DNA of 64,000 nucleotides, from the NCBI GenBank assembly GCA_020747065.1, contig JAGMVK010000019.1, forward strand, positions 992,001 through 1,056,000, in the 5' to 3' direction. Shown here piece by piece: positions 12,237-24,755 of the stretch. Every line of letters starts with the position of its first letter. The first letter of the stretch is position 1. Below the pieces are notes generated by a model that was given only the letters and a program-made list of their open reading frames with translations, was not told where the DNA came from and made no database searches. The DNA comes from Cadophora sp. MPI-SDFR-AT-0126. Its lineage: Eukaryota; Ascomycota; Leotiomycetes; Helotiales; Ploettnerulaceae. The position numbers and the translations under genes were made by a program.

Positions 12237-15200
12237 TCAATCAACCATTTTGCGGACTTGCGCAAGCGGACGACGACCACCGTCGCGTCCTTGTTTCACT
12301 TGTACAAATAAGATTATTCATACAGCGCAATTGGCGGCAGCTTGTTTTCCTTTCCTTTATATTTTGCGGCATCGCATGGCAACATTCGCACATTCATACA
12401 TTCGTTTCTCATTGCGTGCACCTGCTTTGCTTCTCACAGCACAGATCGATCATGTATCAGCACAGCACGCGTAGCGCATCACAGCATGGAAGGATTTTGG
12501 GGATCGGGGATCTGATTTATTTGCATTGCGATTGGCGTTTGGGAACAGGGACAGGGAAGGGAGGTCGCTTTTACATGCCTGGCCTTATGGCGAGTGAATT
12601 GTGTTTTTGCTTTTGCTTTTGCTTGGTGGGAGATGAGGATGAGAAAAGTATACTTGCGTGGAGTTTGAGGGAGGGAGCTTCGACTGAGCTAAGGATCCCT
12701 AGCTAGATAGGTATTTGAGAATTGAAGAATTACAACCGCACTACTCGTCTTCTGGCATCTACAAACTCGTGTGATGATACAATTTTCGGCTATGGCATAT
12801 GTTTACTTACCAGTGTAGTCTGGTTCTGTATCTCTGATACAGCGGTACCTGAGATTTACCTTCATGTCTCTCCCTTCATCTAAACACTGCTCTACTGGAC
12901 TCCCATCGCTCAAACACCTTCACCATTCCTTACTCTTTCAATGGTCTGTCCCCTTGTGTTGGAAGTGCAATCAGTACTCACTCATACATAGCAGCAAAAT
13001 AAGCCCGACCTACAATGCAGTGCTCAGCGGACCGAACCCAAACCAAAAAGCCTGGCTAGGACAAGGAATCCGGACCAACACGAAGATACCAGAAACAGAG
13101 ACGGATACAGGAACAGGTACGGACACATTGCTGCACCAAGGCAGATCGGTCAGAGTCGGTCAGTACACCTACCTCAACGCTGTTGCTGTAGCAGTCGCAA
13201 AGCCTAGCTAACAAGCGGGTTGGGGCCGGAAGAGGTAAGTATTTCGCCCATCTCGGGGCATTGTAGGATTGAAAGTTGGTGATGAGAAAGACACCTGAAA
13301 CGAGAGTTACTTTCCCATAGGGCAGATTTCCGTTGGCTTGGATTGAGTTAGGATTAGGTTGCCTGTTCTAGTTCGTAGACTCCGGTGGTCTGGTCAGGTC
13401 TGGTCAGGTCAAACCACCGAACTGGGAAGTTCCGAGATGTTACTTCATCTGACCCTCTGGTGTGTGTGTGTGTGTCTATGAATACATATTCGCCACCTAT
13501 GAGTGCCTGTTAGTGTATCTGCGTTTATATCTGTGTCACACACGAATACTTCATTTGTATTTGTTGGAAACCTGAACACTGAATGATTTGCCCCGCCCAG
13601 TCAATTAATTTGTCACTACAGTTATGCGGTAGGGTAGGTATCGCGGGCGTAACCGCGCCGCCCTCTCGCGCTTACAACAAACTTTCTTTTCCCTGGTGCC
13701 TGCAGGACCCTCCTCAACCCCTGGTCTGGTCTGACCCGGTGTGAGCTGGGCTGGTGACCATTGCCTGTTGGTGTTTCACATGAAAGTTTAAATTGTCGCT
13801 TTGTGAGAGGGAAGGAGGAAGGCTGAAAGAGAAGGGGATGTGGTCGGTCAGACTTCTCGGACCTTCTTCTGTTGGCGTGATGAGTGAGGGGAGGAAATCG
13901 TTCTGTTTGGTTTGTTTGTTTTTGGTTTGGAGTCTTGAGAGATGCGGTGGCTGTGACTCTATTGGCTGCATTTCGAAATTGAGAAGTGAGAAAAGAATAG
14001 CTCAGGCTGAGTGGAAATAAGTTATCTGTTTGGGGAGGTTGTCTATCGTTGGGGTTTTCTAGGTTCATACCATATCACGGAGAGTTAAGAATCAAGGTCA
14101 ATCGTGCCCGGAAGGTCCCTGAAGTCCCTTCCACAAATGCATCATTTGAGCAACATCTCTGAGGGAAAATGGGCCTGCTTCACCTGTTGACTTGGATGCC
14201 TGCTCGGGATGTAAATCATGGGGCTCTATTCTAGTCGACACTTTCTCCTATGTCATTGTATGCGAGCGATATAGTCTACCGATAATGATTTCGAGGGATT
14301 GAGAAGGCAGAATATTATCTTCAAAGCAAGCTTTCCTTGGAACATGTATGAAAGGAAAGGCAATTGTCTCTATACACATCTTATTGACAACCTTTACTCT
14401 ATCAGAAGTCAAGTCCGAGCCCAAATCTGAGTCCGCGATCGAAGCGAAAGCAAAAATCGCTTCCGCTTCCAGATGTAAGTTCAGCTGAAGTCTCAAACCT
14501 CGAAAACGCCCGTCCATGTCCAGTCACTCATCTGACTTCCGTCCCTCGCAGACAGAAGAGACTCACCATCCCAAACAACCACCAGCAGCATACCATAGCT
14601 GAAAAGTCTAAATGTGCACAGTGTCAAAGATAGATTCCTTGAAACAACCGCGCCTCCTCCGCGCTTCTCCCAGACTACCATCATCAACTGAACTCTCCTC
14701 ACAATACCGGACGTCATCTCCTTGTGGGAGATACAATCGAGCGCATGTTGTGCTTCAGCCCTTCATCAGACGACAAGCAAGCAGGGAAGTAAGCGCAGGT
14801 GCGGCGCGGCTACTTGTAGTGTGGTACAAGGACAAATTGCAACACGGAGAGGAAAGAAATTAAATGAATATTCAGGATATTCGAAATAATGAATATCCGA
14901 ATATTATTTTGCTGAAGAAAGTGGAGCGCCGGCTAAGCTGCAGGGCAGGGATGATAAGACGGGAGTGGCGCCTCGCCTTGCTGGCCGCATGTCAGACACA
15001 AACCATACATACATGCTCGTACATGCAGACGCTGCTGCATGGAATAAAAACGATTTCAAGGGTAGGCAGGTGGACGGGCGATGTATGGATGTACAAGGAT
15101 GTGGTGATCGATGGGCGTTTACGCGCGGATGTAACGCTACCCGCCCCGCCGAAGAAAAAGTGTCTATCTCCAGAGTCAGTACAGATCTGTACCGTACAAG

Positions 15201-17771
15201 TACCCATGTACTCTCTCTCCCTGAACACCAGCTCCCCATGCGACTGGCCAGGTATACTACCTCTGCAGCGTTGTGTAACAAGCAAATGAGAACGGGTGGA
15301 CAGACTGGGGTTCGAGAAGGGCTGGACATGCATGCGAGGGCGTCCACCCTCTTCTTGAGAAGCGAAGCATGGCCCCCGACCCCAAGTACATTTCATCTGA
15401 TGCTTCGACGGGGTCACAAAGAATAGAGTGTGAACCAAGCTTCAACTTCACGTAAAACTCGCAGTGATGGGACGGGAAGAACCCCATATCTCGGAAAGCC
15501 ATCCCATCCCATCTCGCCCTCCTCAAATCTGCAGTCCGATTTCTCATCGGCATCTGGGAGAGAAGCGGTTCTCGGGATTCGAGATGTGATAGAGCGAGGG
15601 AGGGGTGAGAGTCTTGGGGGCTGAAAAAGCTTGCATGGTCGTTGTTGGTGATTAGCCCCCAACTTTATCTCGACTTCACTTCATCTCGATCGAGCATCGG
15701 AGATCTGCCACTTGCCCGGCATTGCAGGTACTGAACAGTTGGTCTTGTGATACGGTGAATGAGCGATTTTATTGTTTGCACGGAGGCGATGGTAGGCAGA
15801 CTTCGTGAGACGATACAACATTCTGTTCTGTCCAGCGCCTTGTGGGTTCGAAGATTCCGAATCTTCCGGCAGTGATGGTGGGCCTGCAGAGACGGGAAGT
15901 CTCTGGCGATGAGGGTCGCATACGGTACTCAGCTAGCAATATGCTCAAGGCTCTCTCGCTGTTCCCAGTATGCCAACTGACTCGCGATCCAAGTAATCGC
16001 AATCTATTACTGTAGATCTCAGCCCTATTCCCGCTCACGATCAGCAGTCGCATTCAAACAGAAGCAATCAAGCAACAAGAAAGCACAGGCGCAACATCCT
16101 CCCCACGAAGCAACATCAATCTATTCATGCCCCTCTACCCCTCCTTCGCCCTCCAATGAAACCAATCACCAGATATCCCCCGGTGTTAAAATAGGCTCGT
16201 ACATACATACCCGTTCCGTTCCCCGTCCGCCTTGCACCCACACCGCGCCGCACCTGCAGCTAACCCTTGTCGTTTCTCCACCCCACCATCTGATACCTGC
16301 GGCAGCACAGAACAGAACTTAAGAACACAGAGCTAAACGAAACAACAGACGAATGAGAGGGGATGAAACAAGGAGGACTTCCAGGAGAAAAGAGTGGTAA
16401 TTGCGCAGATCCTAGAACAAATTGCATCGTTTGTGCGGGAAGTGCCGGTTTAGGCGCCGCAAACGCAGGCTGTGTATCACACTCCTTAGACCCTGTACCT
16501 GCTTGGTTCTCGCTCTGCGCAGCTCTTGATTTTGTTTTTCCTGGAGAGTAAATGCAAGATGCTGCAGAATGATTCCACAGCGTTCGTAAAGCATGTGAGT
16601 GCGAGTGGGTGAGCGAGAGCATTCAGATGGATCGATGTGGGTGTATGCATCTATGCGACCCTGCCGTCTCTCCCTCCTTCCCGCGCGTGCGTCGGCGGCA
16701 CAGGCAGTCCCATAGCCGCTGCAGAAAAGACCTGACTGGCTGGGAAGACATGGAGAGAACAGGAAAGCGGATGTACATCATCTGCCGCTGCAGAAATCGC
16801 CGGCCGGATGATGGCTTTGAAGTGATACATACCGTCTATTCTACGGGAGGCATAGCCGCCGAGCGGGTCACTCAATCGCATGCACCACCCAAACATCGAC
16901 CCACGATCTACCGATACAGGCCAGAGATAGTAGGTGTCCAAGGCACATCGCATCGCATTGCATCAAAATTGCCTGCTTACCTTCCCGATCAGGAATCTCA
17001 GTCTGCCTATTTGATTTTGAGTTTGCTTCGGTGTAGCAGGGTCGACCTGGAGAAGCGAGCCGCTATGCGCGCATTCTTGAATCAAGCATACTGAGCAATT
17101 CATCCAGACGCCGGCCCGATTGCTATACGATGCGCGCAGTTAACAAACCTACCTGCTGAACCTGCATATGGCGGCTGTACCGCTGATATGGGGATGAGGA
17201 AGGGAGTAGCCGTTCCGCTGCAGGTGAGATGCTGCGCTTGCATTTGGGGGCTTGAAATCGGGCCATTTTTGGGGTCCGAGGGTGTTGGTGGCGCTTACTG
17301 AGAAATCTGCCCTGGGAGTTCATCTGGATGTTGGGTTCGTGAGATATGGTCGCCTCTGAGGCTGGCAGTGTTTCATGTGTGTGGGGATGAGGCGTAGCTG
17401 TTGGGAAAGTATAGAATGGGTGGGTAAAAGGGTTATACATAGAATACATAGAAAGATAGAAGGAAGAAACGGTAGAAGATGCGAGAAATGATGTCGTATG
17501 TCGTCGAAAAATTTGTCTGTGACCCGCGCACTTTTGTGTATGACGAGGCTGAAGGAAGCGCCGAGTAGGAGGCCGACTTGTTTCTTCCAAGAGCGTAAAC
17601 GGATAGAGGAGCCTAGGAGCGGTGTCACCAAGAGATGGCTCGGGGAGTGGGACATGTGTACGCAGATGACTGTATAAAATCCAAAGGATTGGGAGTCGGG
17701 TCTTCGGGAGCAGGACTTCCGTGCTGATTATAGTATTACAACGGATGTACTGTACAGATAACGACGAGGCT
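12237..17771. other. Gene-poor region downstream of the WOPR gene
   Basis: About 5.5 kb with no recognisable protein. Overlapping ORFs of 140-160 codons occur on both strands at 14.9-15.6 kb and 16.3-17.6 kb; none shows a domain or splice logic. It contains a TTTTGC microsatellite near 12603-12624, a GT repeat near 13461-13475 and an AT-rich inverted repeat at 14867-14905. The first few hundred bases are presumably the 3' UTR of the WOPR gene. Confidence 0.5.
14867..14905. repeat. AT-rich imperfect inverted repeat
   Basis: The left arm (14867-14882) and right arm (14891-14905) are reverse complements except for one missing base, around an 8-nt spacer. It could form a hairpin. No gene lies next to it, so it is not assigned as a terminator. 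Confidence 0.5.
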
Positions 17772-19407
17772 CTAGCAATCGCAACGTCCTACCCATCGGG
17801 GGAATGCCACGACTTCTCTGATGTTCGGCACAAGTCCCAGATATCCCAACAATCGATCGAAGCCCAGACCGAAGCCGCCATGAGGTGCACTCCCCCATCT
17901 TCGTAGATCAACGTACCATTTCAGGTCGCCGAAGTCCTCATCTGAGGTTATGGGACCCGGTGGTATCATATTGCTGACTTGCATGGACCGGATGAGTGGC
18001 TCTAAGCGATATTCACGCATGGAACCACCTGCAATCTCACACGCCTCTGGGACGAGTAAATCGAAACAGTCCACAGTCTCGCGGCCGTCTTCGTTGGTAG
18101 ACGATGGCAACATGTAGAATGGTTTGATGGCCTTTGGGTAGTGGGTAACAAACACTGGTACCACCGCAACATCTGTAGACCCTACGGTGGTGGCGATGTA
18201 GCGTTCATGTTCCGCTTGAAGACCGGTCCCCCATTTTGGCTCATGTTCAAATTGATGCAAGCTTGAACGAAGAAGTTCGATAGCATCGGTATAAGTGATT
18301 CGATGAAACTCCTGAGAGCCGCCACGCCAGCGCCGCAACAGTTCTTTCTCTCGAGTGGCCGATTCACCCGGACGAGTTCCGCCCCCGAGCAGCTCTGTTG
18401 CAACCCTAGATCCGCTTTCCAGACTGTCAGTGACAGCTCTAATAGTGTTCTGTACCACGTTCATTACATCGTGCATGTCTTCGGTGAAATTCAATTCTGC
18501 CTCCAGCATGTAGAACTCGCTCAGATGCCGTGCAGTATCGCTTTTCTCAGCTCGAAATGTGGGTGATAGCGTCCACACGTTGCCGACAGATTGTGCCAAC
18601 GCCTCCAGATGTAGCTGACTTGAAACAGTCAGGTATTTTGGAGTTCTGAAAAATGTCCCATCATCGTCTTTGGTAATCGGCCCCTTGTGTGCACTACCGA
18701 CATGGAAAACCTCCCCCGCTCCCTCGCAATCCGATGATGTGATTATGGGCGTATGTGTTTGGGTGAATCCATTCTCATAAAACATTCCAGTCACAGCAGC
18801 TATGGCATCTGATCGTAGTCGAAGCAAGGTCGAGTTTGCCTGGGTTCGTCCTCGCAGATGGGGCATCGTCCGCAGGTATTCTGGCGTATGCCATTTCTTC
18901 TGCAAAGGGAATGTCTGGAATTTGCATCAGCACGTTGGCTGGGGAGATTTAGAATGTTGTCCTACATACGACCGGATCGGCAGTGCCAAACACATCCACA
19001 TTGTCCACAACGAGTTCATGGCTTTGAGCCTTGGTGTTCGGTGAGGGTGTCCAGGCCCCGGTGAATCGTGCTGCTGTCCCAGTCGTAAGACTATTCAGAA
19101 GTGATCAGCGTAAGCTCACAAAAATTAATATTGAATGAAGTCCACACCTCTGGGCTTGCTCTGGCCTCAGCACAGCTTGCAATGGCTTTGCTGTCGTTCC
19201 ATCTCCCACAGAAACAAATGATAACTGTTTCTGATTTCTTATTGACCGGATGAAGCCATTGACCACCACTTTGCTGGCATCCTCTGGACCGTTGTCTAGG
19301 AGATGCGCAATTGAGGAGTTACGCGGAGCAGCACTTGTGTGGGCATGCCGGCATTGGCTCGAAGTCAACTTCAAGCTTTGTATCAGCCTCGCTTTTGGCT
19401 TGACCAT
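17772..19407 (-). CDS. slm5: Asparaginyl-tRNA synthetase, mitochondrial type
   Basis: Three exons on the minus strand: 19407-19148, 19090-18970 and 18914-17772. Phases agree and the product has 507 residues. It charges tRNA-Asn with asparagine. The N-terminus is basic and Ser/Arg-rich (KARLIQSLKL, CRHAHTSA), consistent with a mitochondrial presequence. An OB-fold anticodon-binding part follows (VVVNGFIRSIRNQKQLSFVSV). The class II core begins at LQKKWHTPEYLR and has motif 2 (FRAEKSDTARHLSEF) and motif 3 (GFGLGFDRLLGYLG) near the C-terminus. The length fits bacterial/mitochondrial AsnRS and lacks the N-terminal extension of cytosolic fungal AsnRS. AspRS of similar fold is the main alternative, but LSEFYMLEAEL and the ending ..IREVVAFPR favour AsnRS. 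The gene points away from the PARG-like gene. Confidence 0.93.
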
Positions 19408-20958
19408 GGCCCTCCGTTCACTTGCTACTCCTCCAACTCAGTCGGCAGGTTCTCCGAAATATGCAGCCGTGGAGGATCGCCAGACTATGAGTGCTCGAGA
19501 ATTCGTCTGGATTGTCTCAGGAGTCCACGAGAACGTTCAAGATGCGTTGGCTGCAGAAGTGGCGGCGATCGCGGTCTGGGCGTCAATTGGGATGGAGGTC
19601 TGAGTGTTGCTGCTCGCTGCTTGTCCTGGCCAATATTGTAGGAGCGGCGTTGGGCAGAGACTCGGGGGAGAGCGATTGATAATACGAGACAGATGAGAAT
19701 GTTTGTGATCGGACGATTCAAAGTTTCAACCTTTCAAGGTGGTCGCGGGCAGGAAGGGCCCAAGCTCCCGAAGCGAGACGCACATTTCCGATCCTGTTAG
19801 ATCCTTGCACGACGCTTGCTGGGGTTGACCAGCTCTTTGCGATATTGCAGACTTAAAATGATGGGGATCAAAATGAACATATATTAAATCTGACCGGTTG
19901 ATAACCAGTATCAGAATCTTTCGCAAAGCCGGAGGAGCCTCCGTTCAAGTATGAGAATAGCTGTTAGAGTTCATCTTAAACAAAACAAGCCCGCTTCCTT
20001 CGCGCTTGAGAGCCGATCCGTCCCGCCTCTGCGGCACTTCATTGAGAGTCACCTTGTTTGACACCATGTTCCAAAGTCATCACGGCCCATGCTCATACTC
20101 TATCACATCTGATGTGATATAACATGACTGCCCATCCACAGCCGCTTTGGTAGAAAAGGTCTCACTCGCGCCTTTCACGCAACGAAACGAATCAGCAGCG
20201 AGGAGGTGAGTCCTTGCATTCTCTTGCATCTGCTCCCTCGTCACGATACGGCTGCAGAATTCTTTGTTATCTCTCCGAGTGGAATGCGGCACGAACAGTC
20301 CACTTGTTGAGGTCGTTGCTGCTGAAAGAACTTCAGGAGATGGCGAGACCCAGGCCTGCCCTCGCAGTCCTGATCCTTCACCGGCCGTAGTACACTCGGA
20401 CTCGAACTCAATGCTATGACCTCCGCGTTACACCACTTGCTCCCTTTTCGGCTTGATCGTCTTCGGCAATCTGGCGTCACTTATTACAGAGACACAATAA
20501 GATCTTGGGACTGGGATGATACATGTCGGTATTCATATTTCATATAGTTACCGTTACGCCGTCAATTTATTCCCCACCCCGGCAACGCGTTTGTCCTGAA
20601 TGGGACCATCTCTGTACTCATTCAGGGTATAGTCCGACGGATATCGCTCCTGATAAGTCAAAAACGGGGCAATGGGTCATAGGGCTTCCTATAGCTAGGT
20701 CTCAGCTGCCGAACTTGTCTGTGCTTGGTGTTATTGGCTTTGCAAGGAATGTTGGCATCCGCGAGTGGCTTTCTCATTCTACATCACATCACACTACTTC
20801 TATATAATGAAGACCCATGTCCACCATTTCAAACGATGCAGTACATCTCGAATTTATTTCATCCCATCTCATCCGTTTTCCCCTTGTGCTGCTTACCAAG
20901 ATTCAACAACCCATGCTTGTCTTGACTAGCTGCACACTCGCCTCACTCACCCATAGCC
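19408..20958. other. Intergenic, divergent promoter region with a tRNA-like remnant
   Basis: About 1.55 kb between two divergently transcribed genes. I see no convincing ORF. It contains the tRNA-like element listed at 20377-20444. The last 150 bases before the PARG-like ATG are pyrimidine-rich, like a leader. Confidence 0.5.
20377..20444 (-). other. tRNA-like remnant with A-box and B-box-like sequences
   Basis: On the minus strand AGTGGTGTAACGC resembles a Pol III A box. GTTCGAGTCC (20407-20398) matches the B-box core about 30 nt further on, with CAT at the anticodon-like position between them. The T-arm and acceptor stems do not pair, so it is not an intact tRNA. It could be a decayed tRNA or the head of a tRNA-derived SINE. 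Confidence 0.3.
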
Positions 20959-22148
20959 ATGCCGCCTTCGAAGCCAAAACCGTCTGAAATTGCTGCTGAG
21001 GCTAAGAAGACATATATTCCCTACATTCGTTCAACATTTCAGTCAGAATGGCCGGCTACTTCTTTTCTTTGCTATTCAGAATCTATGGTAGCTCAACCTC
21101 CAGCGAAAGTGACTGCACAGCACTGCCGATTCGGTAAAATATCTACACCCCCAAAATATCAATTGTGAACTCTCAACTCACACTGCTCCAGCATTTTATG
21201 AACGTGATCCTGTCGATCTAGCTCTGGATTGGATGGTACCAGGAGGAGAACAAATTCCGGTCATTATGCCAGCCAATGACAAGAGACCAGGGGGAGACTG
21301 GGAAGCTGGTATGTAACTTAATCGCCAAGAATTAGGTCGCGAGATTTACATTTCATAGGTGTAATGTCACCTGAAGAATGCCTCTGCCGGCGGAGCAATC
21401 TCTTCGCCACCTTAACAACTCCAGGGCCAGGAAATTCTTCTGCGTCAAACTACCCGATCCCTCCGAAGACAGGTATCTATTCGGCTAATGTCGGTTCGTA
21501 TTGGATCCTTGAGATCAAAAGAATTTTATTGATACATTGTAGTCGTATTTCGAGATGGCCCAGAAAAGTATGAGATTTGGCCGGAATACAAGGGTAAGAC
21601 TTCCTGATGCTGAGCATACGGCTTGTGCTAACGAATCAGCCCTACCGATCATTTCCGTCTGTCCCGTCAAACGACCAAAATTGGATAGCTCGCAACTCAA
21701 GTACTCTTTCAAACAGGAGAAAGAGCTGATGAGGGATAAGATTCGTACCGCCTTGCGAATTGCAGTATATTACAAGCACATCAATCTGGTCATCGGGACT
21801 TTTGGCTTGGGACCAGGGTTCCGAAACCCCACCGAAGAAGTGGCACTAATGTGGAGGGATGCGTTACTCAAGGATTCCGAGTTCGTGGGTCACTTCCGAG
21901 ACGTTGTCTTTGCTTTTGACCCACCGGAAGGACCTGGTGCCACGAGCTCGAGCTCATCCAAGAGCTCATCCTCGAAGTCATCGTCAAAATCATCATCGAA
22001 GAGCTCATCATCGTCGTCCTCGAAGTCAAGTGTTGCTGCAGACTTGGATATTTTCCGCCACATTTTCAAGCCAGCAATTGTTCATGACGCATTCAAGACG
22101 CCAGCCTCTTCCTCGTACTCTACTGGTTCATCATCGACAATGTACTGA
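20959..22148 (+). CDS. PARG-like macrodomain protein (DUF2263/TIGR02452 family)
   Basis: Five exons: 20959-21133, 21192-21308, 21359-21493, 21543-21593 and 21640-22148. All phases agree and give 328 residues. The family is the microbial-type poly(ADP-ribose) glycohydrolase fold. Supporting motifs are a Gly-rich loop with paired acidic residues (RPGGDWEAG at about 90-98, then PEECLCRRSNLF), then NVVVFRDG and IISVCPVKRP. Next come the helix DKIRTALRIAVYYKH and the loop LVIGTFGLGPGFRNP, then FRDVVFAFDPPEG. The usual QEE appears as PEE, so ADP-ribosyl hydrolase activity is not assured. A Ser/Lys-only tract of about 30 residues follows the core and separates it from a short tail (DIFRHIFKPAIVHDAF), which could be the displaced end of the fold. 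Likely soluble; substrate unknown. Confidence 0.8.
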
Positions 22149-24646
22149 CGATCTGCCTTTGTGATTTAGACGAAAGCGTGGCGTTTGGTGTCTGGAAGCA
22201 GCATTGGGACTTATCTGGATTGGAGCCTGGGAGCTCGGGAAGAGTTTGGCTTGCTGGATACAGGCAAAGGCGCATGGCATGGCAAGGGTGAATGGAAATT
22301 TGACACCAAGCCGGGGCGCTGGATCGAGCGTGCGATCGTGCTCTAGGTATCGATTGATGACTTTCCTTCCACAATGACGTATCCGCTACCCATCGGCTGA
22401 GCCATGTTTAGAAACAAAACAACATCATATTCACTCTTTCGCACTGCCAGCTACCACATTCCAAAGCCCCCCGTCGTCCCTTTAGGCTTCTTGCATGATG
22501 TCTCTCCCTGTTCTCTCTTCCGCGACCACTACTGCTGCATGCAAGCATGGGTTCCCGCACCGGCCCGCCCGATCCAGTCTTTCGAAAGGGCAGGCTTATC
22601 TATCATATGGCGGCTTGAGCGAGACAAGGGGATGAGGGTCAGGATTCCACATCCCCGACTCCCCGGCTCTCGTCACAACTTCCCCAACCGTGCCACCCTA
22701 GAGCATTGTGTCACCTATGTGGCCGTTGTCCTGTATAGCAAGAAGTATCACAAAGTGAGACAGGCATTGTTGATCGGCAGTCGTTCTGTTGCCCCGGGAC
22801 TTAGCTGACGCCTCACAACGTTAGAAAGGCAGCCTTGGGTAGCACGAATTCGCAAGGATTCAAAAGGGTCAAGCGAGGATGTAAGCGTTGCATATGGGGT
22901 TCCACAACCCATTGACAACAATATGAATGAAAGCGGACATATGCTGACCTCTAACTTAGTTAGATACGACAAGTTTATACATCCGGTTAGCGATAGGTCG
23001 GCTTCCGCGTTGGTGACGCCAACTGCATTGTGTGCAAGGGACACCAAAAGGGATACCAAGATGGATTTGCGCTTCCAGGCTCTGGGTGGCGCTCTTCAAT
23101 AATGTGATTACAGCCTCACCTGAACAGCCATGTTGAAAATTTGAAGCAGCTTTGATGTCAGGAAGAAGTAATTATTCCCACACGATAAGCCCCCACGCCG
23201 AGTAAGGCTGAGATTCCATGCAAGACAGTCTCAATGCGGATGATCTTGCGAACACAAAAGGGGGCTTGAGCTGTGACCGCGTGATGGTCTAGATATTTGC
23301 GGCTCAATTAACCATCCGCCCCGTTGAGAAGTTGCGCTATGGCCTGCAAATGGTCCAATGAGGCAAGCCATATGCAGAGAGGTCTACGCATTGCAATCAT
23401 GGTCACCTTGATAAATGTAGGTACTCTTATCTGGCAGTCTCACTCGGACTGTTGATATCAAATAGAGCTCGATCACGATGTGGGCGGCCATGAACACTTC
23501 CATTCGCCGACTCACCACTAGGACTTTGCAATCGAGCTGGATTTAAAGGCACGCCCCTTACGTAGTTTGAAATTTGAGACTTCTTGGCTTTTCCTGTAAC
23601 ATGGATCGAGGACGTTACACGCGACATAAAGTCGTCCAATAGCATCCCGACAAATACGTTACTGAGATCATAATTGGAAAGTAAATTCAGAGGGCCAATT
23701 TCAGCCAGCAAGGAGTTCCCTTCTCAGAATCAAATTTCCCTGATCGACTGAGCTTCTGCTTCCAAAGAATCTGTCCGCCTTTATTTTCTGGATTGGTTGC
23801 GTCAGAAGAAGAGCAGTAAGGAAAGGTCACTGCAACACTTCTCCACTTCAGTCGGAGATTTCAAGGCCGGATGTCCACACTGAATGATTATACCCTTACA
23901 ATAACTGTCCTTTTCAGACCAAGTCGAAATATTTTGACATAAGACACGTAAGCGTAGGTCCAAGTCGGTTACCAAAACAATCGCCTCCCGGACACAAACC
24001 GACATGATGGCCGTAGCACCAATTTACTAGTTCGTCGTAAGCATTTAGAAATCCATATTAATACCACTGTAAGTGTTAATAGTCCTGAAGTGAAAACCCT
24101 GCTTCTATTGTTCATTAGACGTGATTGTTTGGTGACTTTCGTCTGATGGCGGGGTCATGGCGGAGTCGACAGTCCAGAGGCTCGTCTCGCTTAACGAATT
24201 CTGCAAAAAGTCTTGCTTCGACATTAAGGCAGCGTAAACACAACATACCTGAATGAAATACAGAAAGGCTAATGGTACAGAATAATGGTGTTTTTCACTT
24301 GTGTAATCAATAGAGTGTTCATCATGGAGATAACGCCAAGCGATGACCACGAGTCTCAGGAGTAAACGGACGATCAATCTCACCATGTGATAGAGGCTAC
24401 TGGCAAACAATGACTGCTCAGCTTCGATCAGATACAGAGAGACTTAATGTATATTTACCCTTCAATTCTAGAACTCCAGCTGGGAAGTACTCATACCAAG
24501 TGTGGGTCGACTCCATTTCAGCCCCTCCCCGACCCAGTACAGGTCCATAAGCGAGAAAATATCTTTCCAAAAATCCCACAAATCTTTTTCCACTCCATGT
24601 AACGAAATAACAACATCCGTGACATCGATTCACGATAAGCCTGGTC
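22149..24646. other. Intergenic region, no gene seen
   Basis: About 2.5 kb. ORFs of up to 134 codons are present on both strands but show no domain, no consistent coding frame and no plausible splice chain. I see nothing else that can be supported. Confidence 0.45.
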
Positions 24647-24755
24647 GCCCGGGTAGCTCAATCGGTAGAGCGTGTGGCTCTTAAAATCAGAGAAATCTGA
24701 CTCTTCAAGAGAAATATAAACCTCAAGGTCGTGGGTTCGAGCCCCACCTCGGGCT
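24647..24755 (+). tRNA. tRNA-Lys (anticodon CUU) with intron
   Basis: The acceptor stem GCCCGGG (24647-24653) pairs with CTCGGGC (24748-24754) with one G-T wobble; 24755 is a T discriminator. The D stem is GCTC/GAGC and the T arm is GTGGG-TTCGAGC-CCCAC. The anticodon loop CTCTTAA gives CTT at 24680-24682. An intron of about 36 nt follows position 37 (about 24684-24719). The anticodon stem TGTGG/CCTCA has one T-T mismatch (24675 against 24723). The variable loop is AGGTC. An oligo-T tract (24791-24801) lies downstream as a likely Pol III stop. Confidence 0.93.

Noticed and set aside
14864..15662. Cluster of 140-153-codon ORFs on both strands
   Set aside because: Five or more overlapping frames are open at once, which reflects base composition rather than coding; none has recognisable motifs.
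16609..17094. 161-codon plus-strand ORF
   Set aside because: Arg/Cys-rich without motifs and overlapped by antisense ORFs.
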